Positions 1-8,121 are shown, counted from the first letter of the stretch. The stretch is 35,146 nucleotides of DNA from JBDTYT01 sp040005555 (GCA_040005555.1 JBDTYT010000008.1:1-35146); one strand, 5' to 3'. The notes: generated by a model not told the origin, from the letters alone. Translations and numbers: made by a program.

Positions 1-2
1 CG

Positions 3-608
3 CCGGAGCTGCTCGCTCGTATCCGGGGCGTGCTGCGCCGAGCCAAGGAGATGCGCGCGCAATCGCCGCTCACCGGGTTGCCGGGCAACGTGCGGATCGA
101 GGAGGAGATCGAGGGCCGCGTCCGCGCGCAGGATGAGTTCGCGGTGTTGTACGCCGACCTCGATCATTTCAAGGCGTACAACGATCACTACGGGTTCGCG
201 CGCGGTGACCAGGCGATCCAGTTCACCGGACAGATGCTCCAGGAGGTGGCGCTCGCCGTCGGGGGCCAGGGCACGTTCGTCGGACACGTGGGCGGCGACG
301 ACTTCGTGATCGTGTGCCGCGCGGACGATGCTCCCGGGATCGCCGACGCCGTGCTCGAGCGGTTCGACCGCGAGGCCACCGACCTGTACGACGAGCAGGA
401 CCGCGAGCAGAGGTTCGTCGAGGTCGTCAACCGGCGCGGAGAGGCGCAACGGTTCCCGCTGCTGTCGATGTCCATCGGAGTCGCGACGACGGCCATCCGG
501 AGCTACTCCCATTACGCGGAAGCCGTCGCCGTGGCGACCGAGATGAAGTCCTTCACGAAGAAACAGCACGAGGGATCGTCCTGGGCGGCAGATCGCCGAA
601 CGACCTAG
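3..608 (+). CDS. Response regulator with C-terminal GGDEF domain (diguanylate cyclase), 5' end missing
   Basis: The reading frame is open to the left edge, so the gene starts outside the window. The first visible residues (PELLARIRGVLRRA) are the typical last helix of a receiver domain, which makes this a PleD-like receiver-GGDEF protein rather than a free-standing cyclase. The GGDEF domain follows: SPLTGLPGN near its start, a metal-binding YADLDHFK segment, and the active-site loop as GGDDF, a functional variant of GGDEF. The family makes c-di-GMP from two GTP. A GTG at 30 could serve as an internal start but would cut off the receiver linker. The stop overlaps the stop of the convergent kinase gene by 4 bases (CTAG). 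With the EAL protein nearby it suggests a local c-di-GMP circuit; activity is inferred. Confidence 0.88.
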   Translation, partial: PELLARIRGVLRRAKEMRAQSPLTGLPGNVRIEEEIEGRVRAQDEFAVLYADLDHFKAYNDHYGFARGDQAIQFTGQMLQEVALAVGGQGTFVGHVGGDDFVIVCRADDAPGIADAVLERFDREATDLYDEQDREQRFVEVVNRRGEAQRFPLLSMSIGVATTAIRSYSHYAEAVAVATEMKSFTKKQHEGSSWAADRRTT

Positions 609-1783
609 ACCTCGAGCACATCCGTCCCGGAGACGCCGAAGCCGGGGAACGACAACTCGAAGCTGCTCCCGCCATCCGGTCGAGGCGCGTACGTCAGCTC
701 TCCTGCGTGCGCCCGCATGATCCGCCGAGCCAGGAACAGGCCGATACCGAGACCCTCGTGGCTCCTCGTGACGCTGCCATCGGTCTGCGTGAAGGCCTCG
801 AAGATCCGATCGCGCAACTCCTCGGGGACGCCCGGGCCCCGGTCCGACACGGTCACCCGCACGTTCCCCTCGAGTGGTCGGGCCGAGATCTCGACGATGG
901 CGGTGTCGGGCGAGAACGCCAACGCGTTCTCGAGCACGACGACGAGCGCTCGGGCGCCCAGCTCGAGGTCGGCCCACAACCGGGTTTCGGGTTCCGCGAG
1001 CGCTCCCGTGGTCACGATGCGACCCTCGAAACGCGGGAACTCGGACAGGGCGCGGTCCACGAGATCGCCTGCTGCCATCGGTCGTGTCGCTACCTCGACC
1101 CCCGCGCGATCCATTCGAGCTGCAGCCGCGAGGTTGCCGACCAGGCGCTTCAAGCGATCGTTGGCCCCGACGACGCCCTCGGCGAGATCGCGCACCTCCT
1201 CCGGCTTCAACGCTTCCCCTTGCTCGGACACGAGCATGGCGAACCCTTGGATCGTCGTCATCGGGGTGAACAGCTCGTGGGACAAGATCTGGATCAGCTC
1301 GCTCTTCGTGTGATCTAGCTCCTGGAGGTCCCGGGAAAGCGCCTCGGAGCGGTCCAGCAGCGACACGAGCTCGTGGATCACATCGGCCGTCACCTCGGCG
1401 GACAAGGAGCCCTGCCCGCGAAGCGACCGTCGGACGGTGCGCAAGATCTCGTCGGCGGACGTGCCCTTGACCACGTAGCCGACGGCGCCGGCACGGAGCA
1501 TCTCGAGCACCGTCCGCCGGTCCTCATACGCCGACAGCGCGACCACGTGAGTCTGGGGCGAGTTCGTACGGATCTCTCGAGCGGCGCGCGCACCTCCGCC
1601 GCCCGGCATCTTCACATCGACGAGCGCAACGTCGGGTTTGGACTCGGCGGCCATCTCGATCGCATCGTCGGCGTCCTTGGCGGAGCCCACCACTTCGATC
1701 GTCGCATCCGAGGACAGGAGGTCGACGAGCGCCTCCCGGACGGCCGGCTCGTCTTCGGCGACGAGCACGCGGATCCGCTCCAT
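605..1783 (-). CDS. Receiver-histidine kinase fusion protein
   Basis: A 392-residue protein with no visible membrane segment, so probably cytosolic. Residues 1-125 are a CheY/NarL-type receiver with acidic pocket EDE near residue 10, phospho-acceptor D56 and conserved lysine K106. A helical linker leads to a HisKA-like segment with an H-box at H169 (LSHELFTP), then a HATPase_c domain with N286 (N box), DRGPG near 314-318 and GLGIG near 344-348. The receiver precedes the kinase, the reverse of common hybrid kinases; such proteins are usually driven by another kinase's phosphoryl group. The start is the ATG at 1783 behind GGGAGGGG. It lies 109 bases downstream of the receiver-EAL gene on the same strand and the two receivers are close paralogues. 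Signal and partner are unknown. Confidence 0.88.
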   Translation of the reverse strand: MERIRVLVAEDEPAVREALVDLLSSDATIEVVGSAKDADDAIEMAAESKPDVALVDVKMPGGGGARAAREIRTNSPQTHVVALSAYEDRRTVLEMLRAGAVGYVVKGTSADEILRTVRRSLRGQGSLSAEVTADVIHELVSLLDRSEALSRDLQELDHTKSELIQILSHELFTPMTTIQGFAMLVSEQGEALKPEEVRDLAEGVVGANDRLKRLVGNLAAAARMDRAGVEVATRPMAAGDLVDRALSEFPRFEGRIVTTGALAEPETRLWADLELGARALVVVLENALAFSPDTAIVEISARPLEGNVRVTVSDRGPGVPEELRDRIFEAFTQTDGSVTRSHEGLGIGLFLARRIMRAHAGELTYAPRPDGGSSFELSFPGFGVSGTDVLEV

Positions 1784-1892
1784 GACCCCTCCCGGTTCCC
1801 ACTAGGCACGAGTACGAGCACGCCAGTTGACGTTCCCGTCAACCATCGACGCGTCGAGGGCCCACCCTGAGGGGACCTTGGGATGCGAGACG

Positions 1893-3050
1893 CTACGGGG
1901 ACGCGGGCGGCCCCGGCCGGCCGAGCAAGAACCCCTGCCCGAAGCGCACTCCGAGCGCTCGCAGGGTGTCGATCTGGGGCTGCGTCTGGAGGCCTTCGGC
2001 CACGATCGTGATCCCCATCTCATCCGCGAACGAGATGAGCGCCTTCGACATCGCCCGTCGCGCCCGGTCTTGGTCGACCCCGGCCGTGATGCTGATGTCC
2101 AGCTTGATGAGATCGGGTGACAGCTGGAGGATGTGCCGGAGGCTCGCGAACCCGGCACCGGCATCATCGATGGCGATCCGGACGCCCAGCTCACGCAGCC
2201 GCTCGAGCGCGACACCGAGCTCGTCGTAGTCCTCGATCGCCTCGTGCTCGGTGAGTTCGACCACGATGCGCTCGGGGTCGGAGGTGGTCAGGATCTCGAT
2301 GAGCTCGGCGGATCTGGCGGTCGCCTGGGACGCGTTCACGCTGAGATAGCCATCACGCAACCGCGGGAGATCTGCGAGCGCGAGTCTGATGAGTGTGAGG
2401 TCGAGCGGGAAGGCCAGGCCGAGTAGGGGGGCCTCGCGGAACCATCGCTCGGTCGGCCAATCCGTGACGTCGAACCGCGCGAGCGCCTCGGCGCCCACCG
2501 GCGCGCTCGTCTCGAGATCGAAGATCGGTTGGTAGACCATCTCGACGCCGGCACCATCGATGACCCTGTGGATCCGCGCGGAACGCTCGTCGCGATCGGC
2601 GGTGGCGCGCTCGTCTCGGCGGAGCTGAGCGCCGAGCTCCTCGACGACGCCCGCGATCAACCCCACCGACACGCTGCCTTCGCCGCGGGCCGCTCGGACG
2701 ATCGAGCGGACGATCTCGCTCGGGTCCGTGCCTTTCACGAGATACCCGACGGCTCCCGCGCCGAGCATCTGGAGCACGGTGCGCCGGTCCTCGTACGCGG
2801 AGAGCGCGATCACGCGTGTGCGTGGTGAGACGATGCGGATCGCGCGCGTCGCCCGGAGTCCGCCGCCGCTCGGCATGCGGACGTCGACGAGCGCGACGTC
2901 GGGGCGATGGCGCGTGGCGAGCGAGATCGCTTCGTCGGCGTCGCGCGCCTGGCCGATGAGTTCGAGGCGGTCGTCGGCCGACACGAGATCGACGAGCGCG
3001 GCCCGCAGCTCCGCCTGGTCGTCCGCGATCAGCACCGTGATGGGATCCAT
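1893..3050 (-). CDS. Response regulator with EAL domain (c-di-GMP phosphodiesterase)
   Basis: A 385-residue protein. Residues 1-125 are a receiver with D56 as phospho-acceptor, very similar to the receiver of the downstream kinase fusion. Residues about 160-380 form an EAL domain with the residues of active enzymes: E188-A-L, N239, E265 (in ELTE), D295-D296, K316, E352 and QGFLLGRP near the end. Active EAL domains hydrolyse c-di-GMP to pGpG, so phosphorylation probably gates c-di-GMP removal here. The ATG at 3050 was chosen because AGGGAGG lies just upstream and the receiver begins there; an earlier in-frame ATG would add 25 residues of non-domain sequence. It reads away from hutU and probably forms an operon with the kinase fusion. 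Confidence 0.9.
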   Translation of the reverse strand: MDPITVLIADDQAELRAALVDLVSADDRLELIGQARDADEAISLATRHRPDVALVDVRMPSGGGLRATRAIRIVSPRTRVIALSAYEDRRTVLQMLGAGAVGYLVKGTDPSEIVRSIVRAARGEGSVSVGLIAGVVEELGAQLRRDERATADRDERSARIHRVIDGAGVEMVYQPIFDLETSAPVGAEALARFDVTDWPTERWFREAPLLGLAFPLDLTLIRLALADLPRLRDGYLSVNASQATARSAELIEILTTSDPERIVVELTEHEAIEDYDELGVALERLRELGVRIAIDDAGAGFASLRHILQLSPDLIKLDISITAGVDQDRARRAMSKALISFADEMGITIVAEGLQTQPQIDTLRALGVRFGQGFLLGRPGPPASP

Positions 3051-3119
3051 GAACCTCCCTCGACCGTATCCGGGGTTGGACGTGAGCGGCAAGGCGTCGG
3101 GCGTTCCCGTCCACCGGGC

Positions 3120-3125
3120 TATCAT
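3120..3125 (+). promoter_or_regulatory. Putative -10 box of hutU (TATCAT) with downstream ribosome binding site
   Basis: TATCAT matches the TANNNT -10 pattern seen throughout the window. A start near 3132 would leave a short leader containing GGGGAGG at 3136-3142, six bases before the GTG of hutU. No clear -35 is visible. Confidence 0.4.
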
Positions 3126-3148
3126 CGACCGGACCGGGGAGGTCGACG

Positions 3149-4798
3149 GTGGCTCGAGAGATCAGGGCACCTCGGGGCAACGAGCGCTCGTGCAGAGGGT
3201 GGCCGCAAGAGGCGGCGATGCGCATGCTCATGAACAACCTCGACCCCGAGGTGGCGGAGCGTCCCGAAGATCTGGTGGTCTACGGTGGGACGGGACGGGC
3301 CGCTCGCTCATGGGAGGCCTACGACGCGATCGTTCGGACGCTACGAGACCTGGCCGACGACGAGACGTTGCTGGTGCAGTCGGGCAAACCGGTCGGGGTG
3401 TTCCGCACGCACGAGATGGCACCCCGCGTCTTGATCTCGAACGCGATGCTCGTCCCGAAATGGGCCGACTGGGACACGTTCCGCGAGCTCGAGCACCAGG
3501 GCCTCACGATGTACGGGCAGATGACGGCGGGCTCGTGGATCTACATCGGCACCCAGGGGATCTTGCAAGGGACCTACGAGACGCTCGCCGAGGCTGCGAC
3601 GCAGCGGTTCGGCGGCACCTTGGAGGGCACGATCACCTTGACGGGCGGGCTCGGCGGCATGGGCGGGGCGCAGCCGCTCGCCGTCACGATGAACGGCGGG
3701 GTCGCCATCTGCGTCGACGTCGACCCGGTCAGCATCCAGCGCCGGATCAAGACCCGTTACCTCGACCGCGAGACGGACGACCTCGACGAGGCCATCCGGT
3801 GGGCCGAGGAGGCGAAAGCGGCCCGTGAGGCGGTCTCGATCGGCCTGCTCGGCAACTGCGCCGAGGTTCTGCCGGAGCTCCTTTCCCGCGGGTTCGTTCC
3901 TGAGATCGTCACCGATCAGACGAGCGCGCACGACCCGCTCGGGGGATACGTGCCCACGGGGCTCTCGCTGGAGGATGCCGCGACCCTGCGTGAGCGCGAT
4001 CCCGACGAGTATCAGCGTCAGGCGCACCGCTCGATGGCGGCACACTGCGCGGCCATGGTCGGGTTCTTGGACGCAGGCTCGGTCACGTTCGACTACGGCA
4101 ACAACCTGCGCGCGGGTGCCGAGATCGGTGGCTTCGAGCGGGCGTACGACTACCCGGGGTTCGTGCCGGCGTTCATTCGACCGATGTTCTGCGAGGGCAA
4201 GGGCCCCTTCCGCTGGGCCGCGCTCTCGGGCGACCCGGAAGACATCGCCCGGACGGACCGTGCCGTGGCCGAGCTCTTCCCGGAGAACGAGCGGCTGCAG
4301 CGTTGGCTGCGGATGGCCGAGGAGCGCGTCGCGTTCCAGGGCCTACCGGCTCGGATCTGCTGGTTGGGCTACGGCGAGCGGGCGCGGGCCGGGCTGCGCT
4401 TCAACGAGATGGTCGCGAGCGGCGAGATCTCGGCGCCGATCGTGATCGGCCGGGACCATCTCGACAGCGGCAGCGTGGCGAGCCCGTACCGCGAGACCGA
4501 AGCGATGAAGGACGGCTCGGACGCGATCGCCGACTGGCCCATCCTCAACGCGCTCGTGAACACGGCCGCTGGAGCGCACTGGGTGAGCGTGCATCACGGC
4601 GGGGGAGTTGGTATCGGCTACTCGATCCACGCCGGCATGGTCGTCGTCGCGGACGGTTCCGCGAACGCCGCCGAGCGACTCGAGCGTGTCCTCACGAGCG
4701 ACCCGGGGACGGGGGTCATCCGTCATGCCGACGCGGGATACGACGAAGCGATCAGGGTGGCGGCCGAGCGCGGAGTCCGGCTGCCCTGGCGCGAGTGA
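3149..4798 (+). CDS. hutU: Urocanate hydratase
   Basis: Second step of histidine breakdown: converts urocanate to 4-imidazolone-5-propionate using tightly bound NAD+ as electrophile. The 549-residue length fits the family (about 550), and conserved blocks run end to end: IRAPRG and MRMLMNNLDPEVAE near the N-terminus, glycine-rich NAD-binding GGLGGMGG at 166-173, DQTSAHDPLGGY mid-protein, the conserved cysteine C404 in ARICWLGYG, and WVSVHHGGGVGIGYS near the end. The start is GTG at 3149 with GGGGAGG upstream; the family's N-terminal block begins a few residues later. hutH lies 1.7 kb downstream on the same strand and hutI further on the opposite strand. No enzyme acting after HutI is in the window, so the branch used to reach glutamate is not known. 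Confidence 0.97.
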   Translation: MAREIRAPRGNERSCRGWPQEAAMRMLMNNLDPEVAERPEDLVVYGGTGRAARSWEAYDAIVRTLRDLADDETLLVQSGKPVGVFRTHEMAPRVLISNAMLVPKWADWDTFRELEHQGLTMYGQMTAGSWIYIGTQGILQGTYETLAEAATQRFGGTLEGTITLTGGLGGMGGAQPLAVTMNGGVAICVDVDPVSIQRRIKTRYLDRETDDLDEAIRWAEEAKAAREAVSIGLLGNCAEVLPELLSRGFVPEIVTDQTSAHDPLGGYVPTGLSLEDAATLRERDPDEYQRQAHRSMAAHCAAMVGFLDAGSVTFDYGNNLRAGAEIGGFERAYDYPGFVPAFIRPMFCEGKGPFRWAALSGDPEDIARTDRAVAELFPENERLQRWLRMAEERVAFQGLPARICWLGYGERARAGLRFNEMVASGEISAPIVIGRDHLDSGSVASPYRETEAMKDGSDAIADWPILNALVNTAAGAHWVSVHHGGGVGIGYSIHAGMVVVADGSANAAERLERVLTSDPGTGVIRHADAGYDEAIRVAAERGVRLPWRE

Positions 4799-4861
4799 CC
4801 GCCTAAGGCCGCCCGACCCGCAGTTCGAGGTGGCTCTGAGCGGGGATCCGCCTCCGCCGAG

Positions 4862-5062
4862 TCACAGCGCGCGTCGCAGTTTCCCGATCACCGGCGCCCA
4901 GCGCTCCGGACTCTCGAACTCCAGCTCCCGGATGACGTCCTCGATGACCGCCCGGGTAGCGTCGGTCGGGACGGAGTCGTGTGCAGTGGATCGCGGGTCG
5001 TCGATGACCTCGGCGTCGTTGTCGCCGTCCAGCCTTCGTGCTCCCTTCCGAGAGTCACTCAC
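4862..5062 (-). CDS. Small acidic protein of unknown function
   Basis: A 66-residue protein that I do not recognise. The first half is charged and low in hydrophobics (GDNDAEVIDDPRS), the second half is a plausible amphipathic helix pair (ATRAVIEDVIRELEF, ERWAPVIGKLRRAL). There is no signal peptide or membrane segment. I chose the GTG at 5062 because GGGGGAGG lies directly upstream; an ATG at 5137 would add 25 poorly folded residues and would run into the palindromic region that looks like the promoter of the divergent regulator. It sits after hutU and reads towards it. It may be a small partner of the XRE-MEDS regulator, but only position suggests that. Confidence 0.5.
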   Translation of the reverse strand: MSDSRKGARRLDGDNDAEVIDDPRSTAHDSVPTDATRAVIEDVIRELEFESPERWAPVIGKLRRAL

Positions 5063-5117
5063 CTTCGCACCTCCCCCGCGGCGAGCTTGCGGACACTCTC
5101 TCGCCCGGGAGAGTCGT

Positions 5118-5147
5118 TTGTCAAGTGACACGGTCATATGACATAGT
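5118..5147 (+). promoter_or_regulatory. Promoter and palindromic operator of the XRE-MEDS regulator
   Basis: An AT-rich island in very GC-rich DNA. TTGTCA at 5118-5123 and CATAGT at 5142-5147, 18 bases apart, form a good -35/-10 pair. Two dyads lie on top of it: TGTCA-AG-TGACA at 5119-5130, covering the -35, and the perfect palindrome GTCATATGAC at 5133-5142, covering the spacer and the start of the -10. CGTTTG at 5115-5120 and CAAACG at 5148-5153 add an outer inverted repeat. This is what an autoregulated XRE-type repressor site would look like; binding is inferred. Confidence 0.55.
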
Positions 5148-5156
5148 CAAACGGCC

Positions 5157-5180
5157 ATGAAGTCGGCGTGGCGGAGGTAG
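5157..5180 (+). CDS. Possible 7-codon leader ORF before the XRE-MEDS gene
   Basis: ATG at 5157 lies nine bases after the CATAGT -10 box, so the transcript would begin very near this codon. It encodes MKSAWRR and stops at TAG 5178-5180, one base before the GTG of the regulator. The ribosome binding site GGAGG (5173-5177) of the regulator lies inside it. It could be a leaderless mini-ORF coupled to the main gene, or chance. Confidence 0.25.
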   Translation: MKSAWRR

Positions 5181-5181
5181 G

Positions 5182-5955
5182 GTGGTGCGCGTGGGGTCAT
5201 CCAGGATCGGAGAGTCCTTACGGGCCGCTCGAGCGCGCGTCGGATGGAGCCGTGAGGCGCTCGCGTATCACTCGGGGGTGAGCTGGTCCGCCATCGCGCA
5301 GATCGAGTCGGGCCGGCGTAAGGACGTCCGCCTGAGCAGTCTGTCGGCCCTCGCGAACGCATTGGGAGTGAGCGTCGACTATCTGATCGGGACCGGTGCG
5401 AGCACGCCACAGCTCTTCGAGCATCGAGTCCTCACCTATGGGTCCGACGACGACTTCATCGCAGCCGCGGGTCCGTTCCTCGCCGAAGGGATCGAGCGGT
5501 CGCACAGTCTGTTGGCCTTGACGACCGAGCCGAAGATCGGGCTTCTGCGTGACACGCTCGGCGAGCGCTCCGAACACGTCGAGTTCGCGGACTGGGCCGA
5601 CTGGTATCGATCGCCCACAGAAGCGCTGAGCCGCTACGGCGCCTTCATGACACAGAAGGTCGGATCCGGAGCGGTCTGGGTTCGGATCGTGGCCGAGGCT
5701 GCTTGGGCGGGCGACACGGATGCCGAGATCGCCGCATGGACTCGCTACGAATCGCTGGTCAACCTCGCGTTCGCGTCATCGCCGGCCTCGATCATCTGCA
5801 CCTACGACGAGCGCTCGTTTCCCGAGGACGTCGTCGCCGACGCGCTCAGGACTCATCCCGTGGTCGCTCGCGGCAGTGACACTGCCCCGAGTCCCGCGTA
5901 CCGGGCTCCCGAGGAGTTCCTGCTCGAGCCTCAGAACGCGTCCGGCTCCCCTTAG
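5182..5955 (+). CDS. XRE-family regulator with MEDS sensory domain
   Basis: A 257-residue cytosolic protein. Residues about 8-68 are an XRE/Cro helix-turn-helix (SREALAYHSGVSWSAIAQIE, then LSALANALGVSVDYLIG). Residues about 80-245 match the MEDS domain, first described in the dichloromethane-responsive regulator DcmR and also found in actinobacterial anti-sigma proteins: YGSDDDFIAAAGPFLAEGI, then LLALTTEPKIGLLRDTLG, and VWVRIVAEAAW later. The fold is RecA/KaiC-like; its ligand is unknown here. GTG at 5182 and GTG at 5185 are both possible starts behind GGAGG. It lies between hutU and hutH, so it is a candidate hut regulator as well as an autoregulator of the palindromes upstream. The stop overlaps the stop of the convergent DUF983 gene by four bases. 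Confidence 0.85.
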   Translation: MVRVGSSRIGESLRAARARVGWSREALAYHSGVSWSAIAQIESGRRKDVRLSSLSALANALGVSVDYLIGTGASTPQLFEHRVLTYGSDDDFIAAAGPFLAEGIERSHSLLALTTEPKIGLLRDTLGERSEHVEFADWADWYRSPTEALSRYGAFMTQKVGSGAVWVRIVAEAAWAGDTDAEIAAWTRYESLVNLAFASSPASIICTYDERSFPEDVVADALRTHPVVARGSDTAPSPAYRAPEEFLLEPQNASGSP

Positions 5956-6440
5956 GAGCGCCCGCCGTTGCCCGGCGCACGGTAGGCCGCCTCCTGCGAG
6001 GCGTAGCTCGGGTCGCTGCGGTAGACGAGGAAGTCGACCGAGGCCCAGATCGTCTTCGAGGTTGGCCAGAACAGCAGAGGGAAGATCCCGACGACGGCCA
6101 GCGAGGTGATGGTCAGCGCCGCGACGTGGACGTCGGGAAGATCCAGGACCAGCCACACGACCAGCACGACGATCCACACGAGCGTCGTGAGCCCGAAGTT
6201 CACCGTCATCGCTCCCAGGAACCCGCCCTCTTCACGCTCGAGGCGCAGACCGCAGGTTGGACAGCTCGACCGGATCGTGAACGGTCCGGTGAACAGGTCC
6301 CCGTGCCCGCACCGCGGGCAGCGGCGTACCAATCCCCGCAGCAGCACGGTCGGCGCGCCGGTGTGTTCGTGCGAGGTGCCGGGCGTTGCCGGCGTCCGAA
6401 CCGGCTCCAGGTCCTCGTAGGGATTCGGCGTGTCGGACAT
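5952..6440 (-). CDS. DUF983 family membrane protein
   Basis: A 162-residue protein. A zinc-ribbon-like pair of CxxC motifs (C41/C44 and C60/C63) frames the short segment typical of DUF983, followed by two membrane helices at about 84-101 and 106-126. The family's function is not known. The start is ATG 6440, nine bases after a TACAGT -10 box (6455-6450), so the message is probably leaderless or nearly so. The frame stays open far upstream across the hutH region, but that extension has no family similarity and is antisense to hutH. It diverges from hutH over about 105 bases. Confidence 0.82.
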   Translation of the reverse strand: MSDTPNPYEDLEPVRTPATPGTSHEHTGAPTVLLRGLVRRCPRCGHGDLFTGPFTIRSSCPTCGLRLEREEGGFLGAMTVNFGLTTLVWIVVLVVWLVLDLPDVHVAALTITSLAVVGIFPLLFWPTSKTIWASVDFLVYRSDPSYASQEAAYRAPGNGGRS

Positions 6441-6449
6441 CGCGCGTGC

Positions 6450-6455
6450 ACTGTA
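6450..6455 (-). promoter_or_regulatory. -10 box TACAGT of the DUF983 gene
   Basis: TACAGT on the minus strand ends nine bases before ATG 6440. It fits the TANNNT consensus and the same hexamer precedes the TPP riboswitch at 15321. Confidence 0.4.
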
Positions 6456-6532
6456 GCGGTGCCGTCGTGCGACCGTGCGCTTCGATGTCGAACGCGCGCC
6501 ACGGGGGCGGACGTGCGCTTCGGAGGCCGTAG

Positions 6533-6538
6533 TAGCCT
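6533..6538 (+). promoter_or_regulatory. -10 box TAGCCT of hutH
   Basis: TAGCCT ends seven bases before the GTG of hutH at 6546, which places the transcription start at or next to the start codon. There is no Shine-Dalgarno sequence close to the GTG, so a leaderless message is the simplest reading. Confidence 0.45.
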
Positions 6539-6545
6539 TGCCGCC

Positions 6546-8075
6546 GTGCCGGTCCGGGTCGGGGAGACGCTCACGCTCGAGGACGTCGTGGCGGTCGCGC
6601 GCGGCCAGGCGGTCGAGCTCCCGAGCTCGGCCGTGGAACGGATCCGGGCGGCTCGGGCCGTCGTCGAGGAGAAGGTCGCCTCGAACGAGACGATCTACGG
6701 CGTGACGACCGGCTTCGGCTCGCTCGCGAACGTCCGCATCGATCCCGCGCAGGCAGATGACCTCCAGCACGCCATCGTTCGGTCCCACGCCACCGCGGTC
6801 GGACACCTGCTCTCGCGCGAGGAGGCGCGCGCGATGCTCCTGCTCCGAGCGCACGTGCTCGCGCTCGGCTACTCGGGCGTTCGCCACGAGGTGGTGGAGC
6901 GGATGATCCAGATGCTGAACCTCGATCTGATCCCGGCCGTGCCGGAGCAGGGATCGCTCGGCGCGTCCGGGGACCTCGCGCCGCTCGCGAACCTCGCGCT
7001 GCCGCTGCTGGGCGAGGGTGAGGTCCTCGGATCCGACGGTGTCGCGGTGCCCGCGGCCGCCGCGCTCGCCGCCGCGGGTCTGGAGCCGCTCAGACTCCGC
7101 GCGAAGGAAGGGCTGGCACTCGTCAACGGGACGCAGGGGATGCTGGCCGTGGGGATCCTCGCCGCGGAGCGCGTGTCGCGACTCGCGAGGGCGGCCGACG
7201 TGGCGGCGGCGATGAGCGTCGAGGGCGCGCTCGGCTCGGATCGCGTCTTCGATGAGCGGCTCCAGCGGCTCCGCCCGCACCCCGGGCAGGCCGCGTCGGC
7301 GGCGAACCTGCGCAGACTGCTGGCCGGCAGTGCGATCATGGCGTCGCATCGCGACAGCTCGCATCTCGTGCAGGACGCCTACTCCTTGCGCTGCGCGCCA
7401 CAGGTGCACGGTGCCACGCGCGAGGTGTTGCGGTTCACGCAGGCGATCTTGCTCACTGAGGCTGGCTCGGTCTCGGACAACCCGATCGTCCTGCCCGAGG
7501 ACCGCGAGATCCTCCCCGGAGGGAACTTCCACGGGCAGCCGGTGGCGGTGGCTCTCGACGCGCTCGCCGCCGCGACCGTGCCGCTCGCGAGCATCAGCGA
7601 ACGCCGCCTCTACCGGCTGCTCGATCCCGCGCGCAACAACGGCTTGCCCGCGTTCCTCGTCCCCGACAGCGGTCTGAACTCCGGGTACATGCTCGTGCAG
7701 TACACGGCCGCGTCCCTGGTCTCTGAGTGCAAGACGCTCGCGCATCCCGCCTCGGTCGACTCGATCGGCTCGAGCGCGGGACAGGAGGACCACGTGAGCA
7801 TGGGCATGACCGCGGCGCGCCACGCGCGCGAGATCGTCGCGAACGCCGAGGTCGTGGTCGCGCTCGAGGCGATGGTGGCGGCGCAGGCGCTCGACCTCCG
7901 AGCTCCGCTGCTCCCGGGCGCGGCCACCGGCGCGGCTCGGGCGGCGGTCCGTGCGATCGTGCCGTTCCTCGAACGAGATCGCGAGCTCGGGCCGGACATC
8001 CGCGCCGTGGTCGAGCTCCTGCGGGACGGCGGGCTCGTCGCCGCGGCCGAACGCGAGGCCGGCCCTTTGGACTAG
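6546..8075 (+). CDS. hutH: Histidine ammonia-lyase
   Basis: First step of histidine breakdown: removes ammonia from L-histidine to give urocanate, the substrate of the HutU encoded 1.7 kb upstream. The 509-residue protein carries the self-forming MIO cofactor tripeptide A140-S141-G142 within SLGASGDLAPL, the YGVTTGFG segment near residue 52 that supplies the catalytic tyrosine, SVSDNPIV and HGQPVA blocks, and SSAGQEDHVSMG near residue 415. The GTG at 6546 gives a family-typical N-terminus (VRVGETLTLEDVV) and lies seven bases after a TAGCCT box. Family homology to aromatic amino acid lyases is shared, but the hut neighbours favour histidine as substrate. Confidence 0.96.
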   Translation: MPVRVGETLTLEDVVAVARGQAVELPSSAVERIRAARAVVEEKVASNETIYGVTTGFGSLANVRIDPAQADDLQHAIVRSHATAVGHLLSREEARAMLLLRAHVLALGYSGVRHEVVERMIQMLNLDLIPAVPEQGSLGASGDLAPLANLALPLLGEGEVLGSDGVAVPAAAALAAAGLEPLRLRAKEGLALVNGTQGMLAVGILAAERVSRLARAADVAAAMSVEGALGSDRVFDERLQRLRPHPGQAASAANLRRLLAGSAIMASHRDSSHLVQDAYSLRCAPQVHGATREVLRFTQAILLTEAGSVSDNPIVLPEDREILPGGNFHGQPVAVALDALAAATVPLASISERRLYRLLDPARNNGLPAFLVPDSGLNSGYMLVQYTAASLVSECKTLAHPASVDSIGSSAGQEDHVSMGMTAARHAREIVANAEVVVALEAMVAAQALDLRAPLLPGAATGAARAAVRAIVPFLERDRELGPDIRAVVELLRDGGLVAAAEREAGPLD

Positions 8076-8081
8076 CTCGGC

Positions 8082-8106
8082 GAGCGACGCTCGAGTGAGG
8101 TCGCTC
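8082..8106. terminator. Possible bidirectional terminator between hutH and the L,D-transpeptidase gene
   Basis: GAGCGAC at 8082-8088 and GTCGCTC at 8100-8106 form a perfect 7-bp stem with an 11-base loop, extended by GGC/GCC with one bulge. It lies between two converging genes. There is no T tract, so termination strength is uncertain. Confidence 0.4.
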
Positions 8107-8121
8107 CGCCGCGACGGCCGG

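Noticed and set aside
4799..4861. Possible terminator after hutU
   Set aside because: Only a 4-bp GCGG/CCGC stem is visible, which is too weak to call in GC-rich DNA.
5952..7823. A 623-codon minus-strand open frame covering the hutH region
   Set aside because: Only its last 162 codons match a family (DUF983). The rest is antisense to the clearly conserved hutH and is Arg/His-rich, as frames opposite GC-rich genes usually are.
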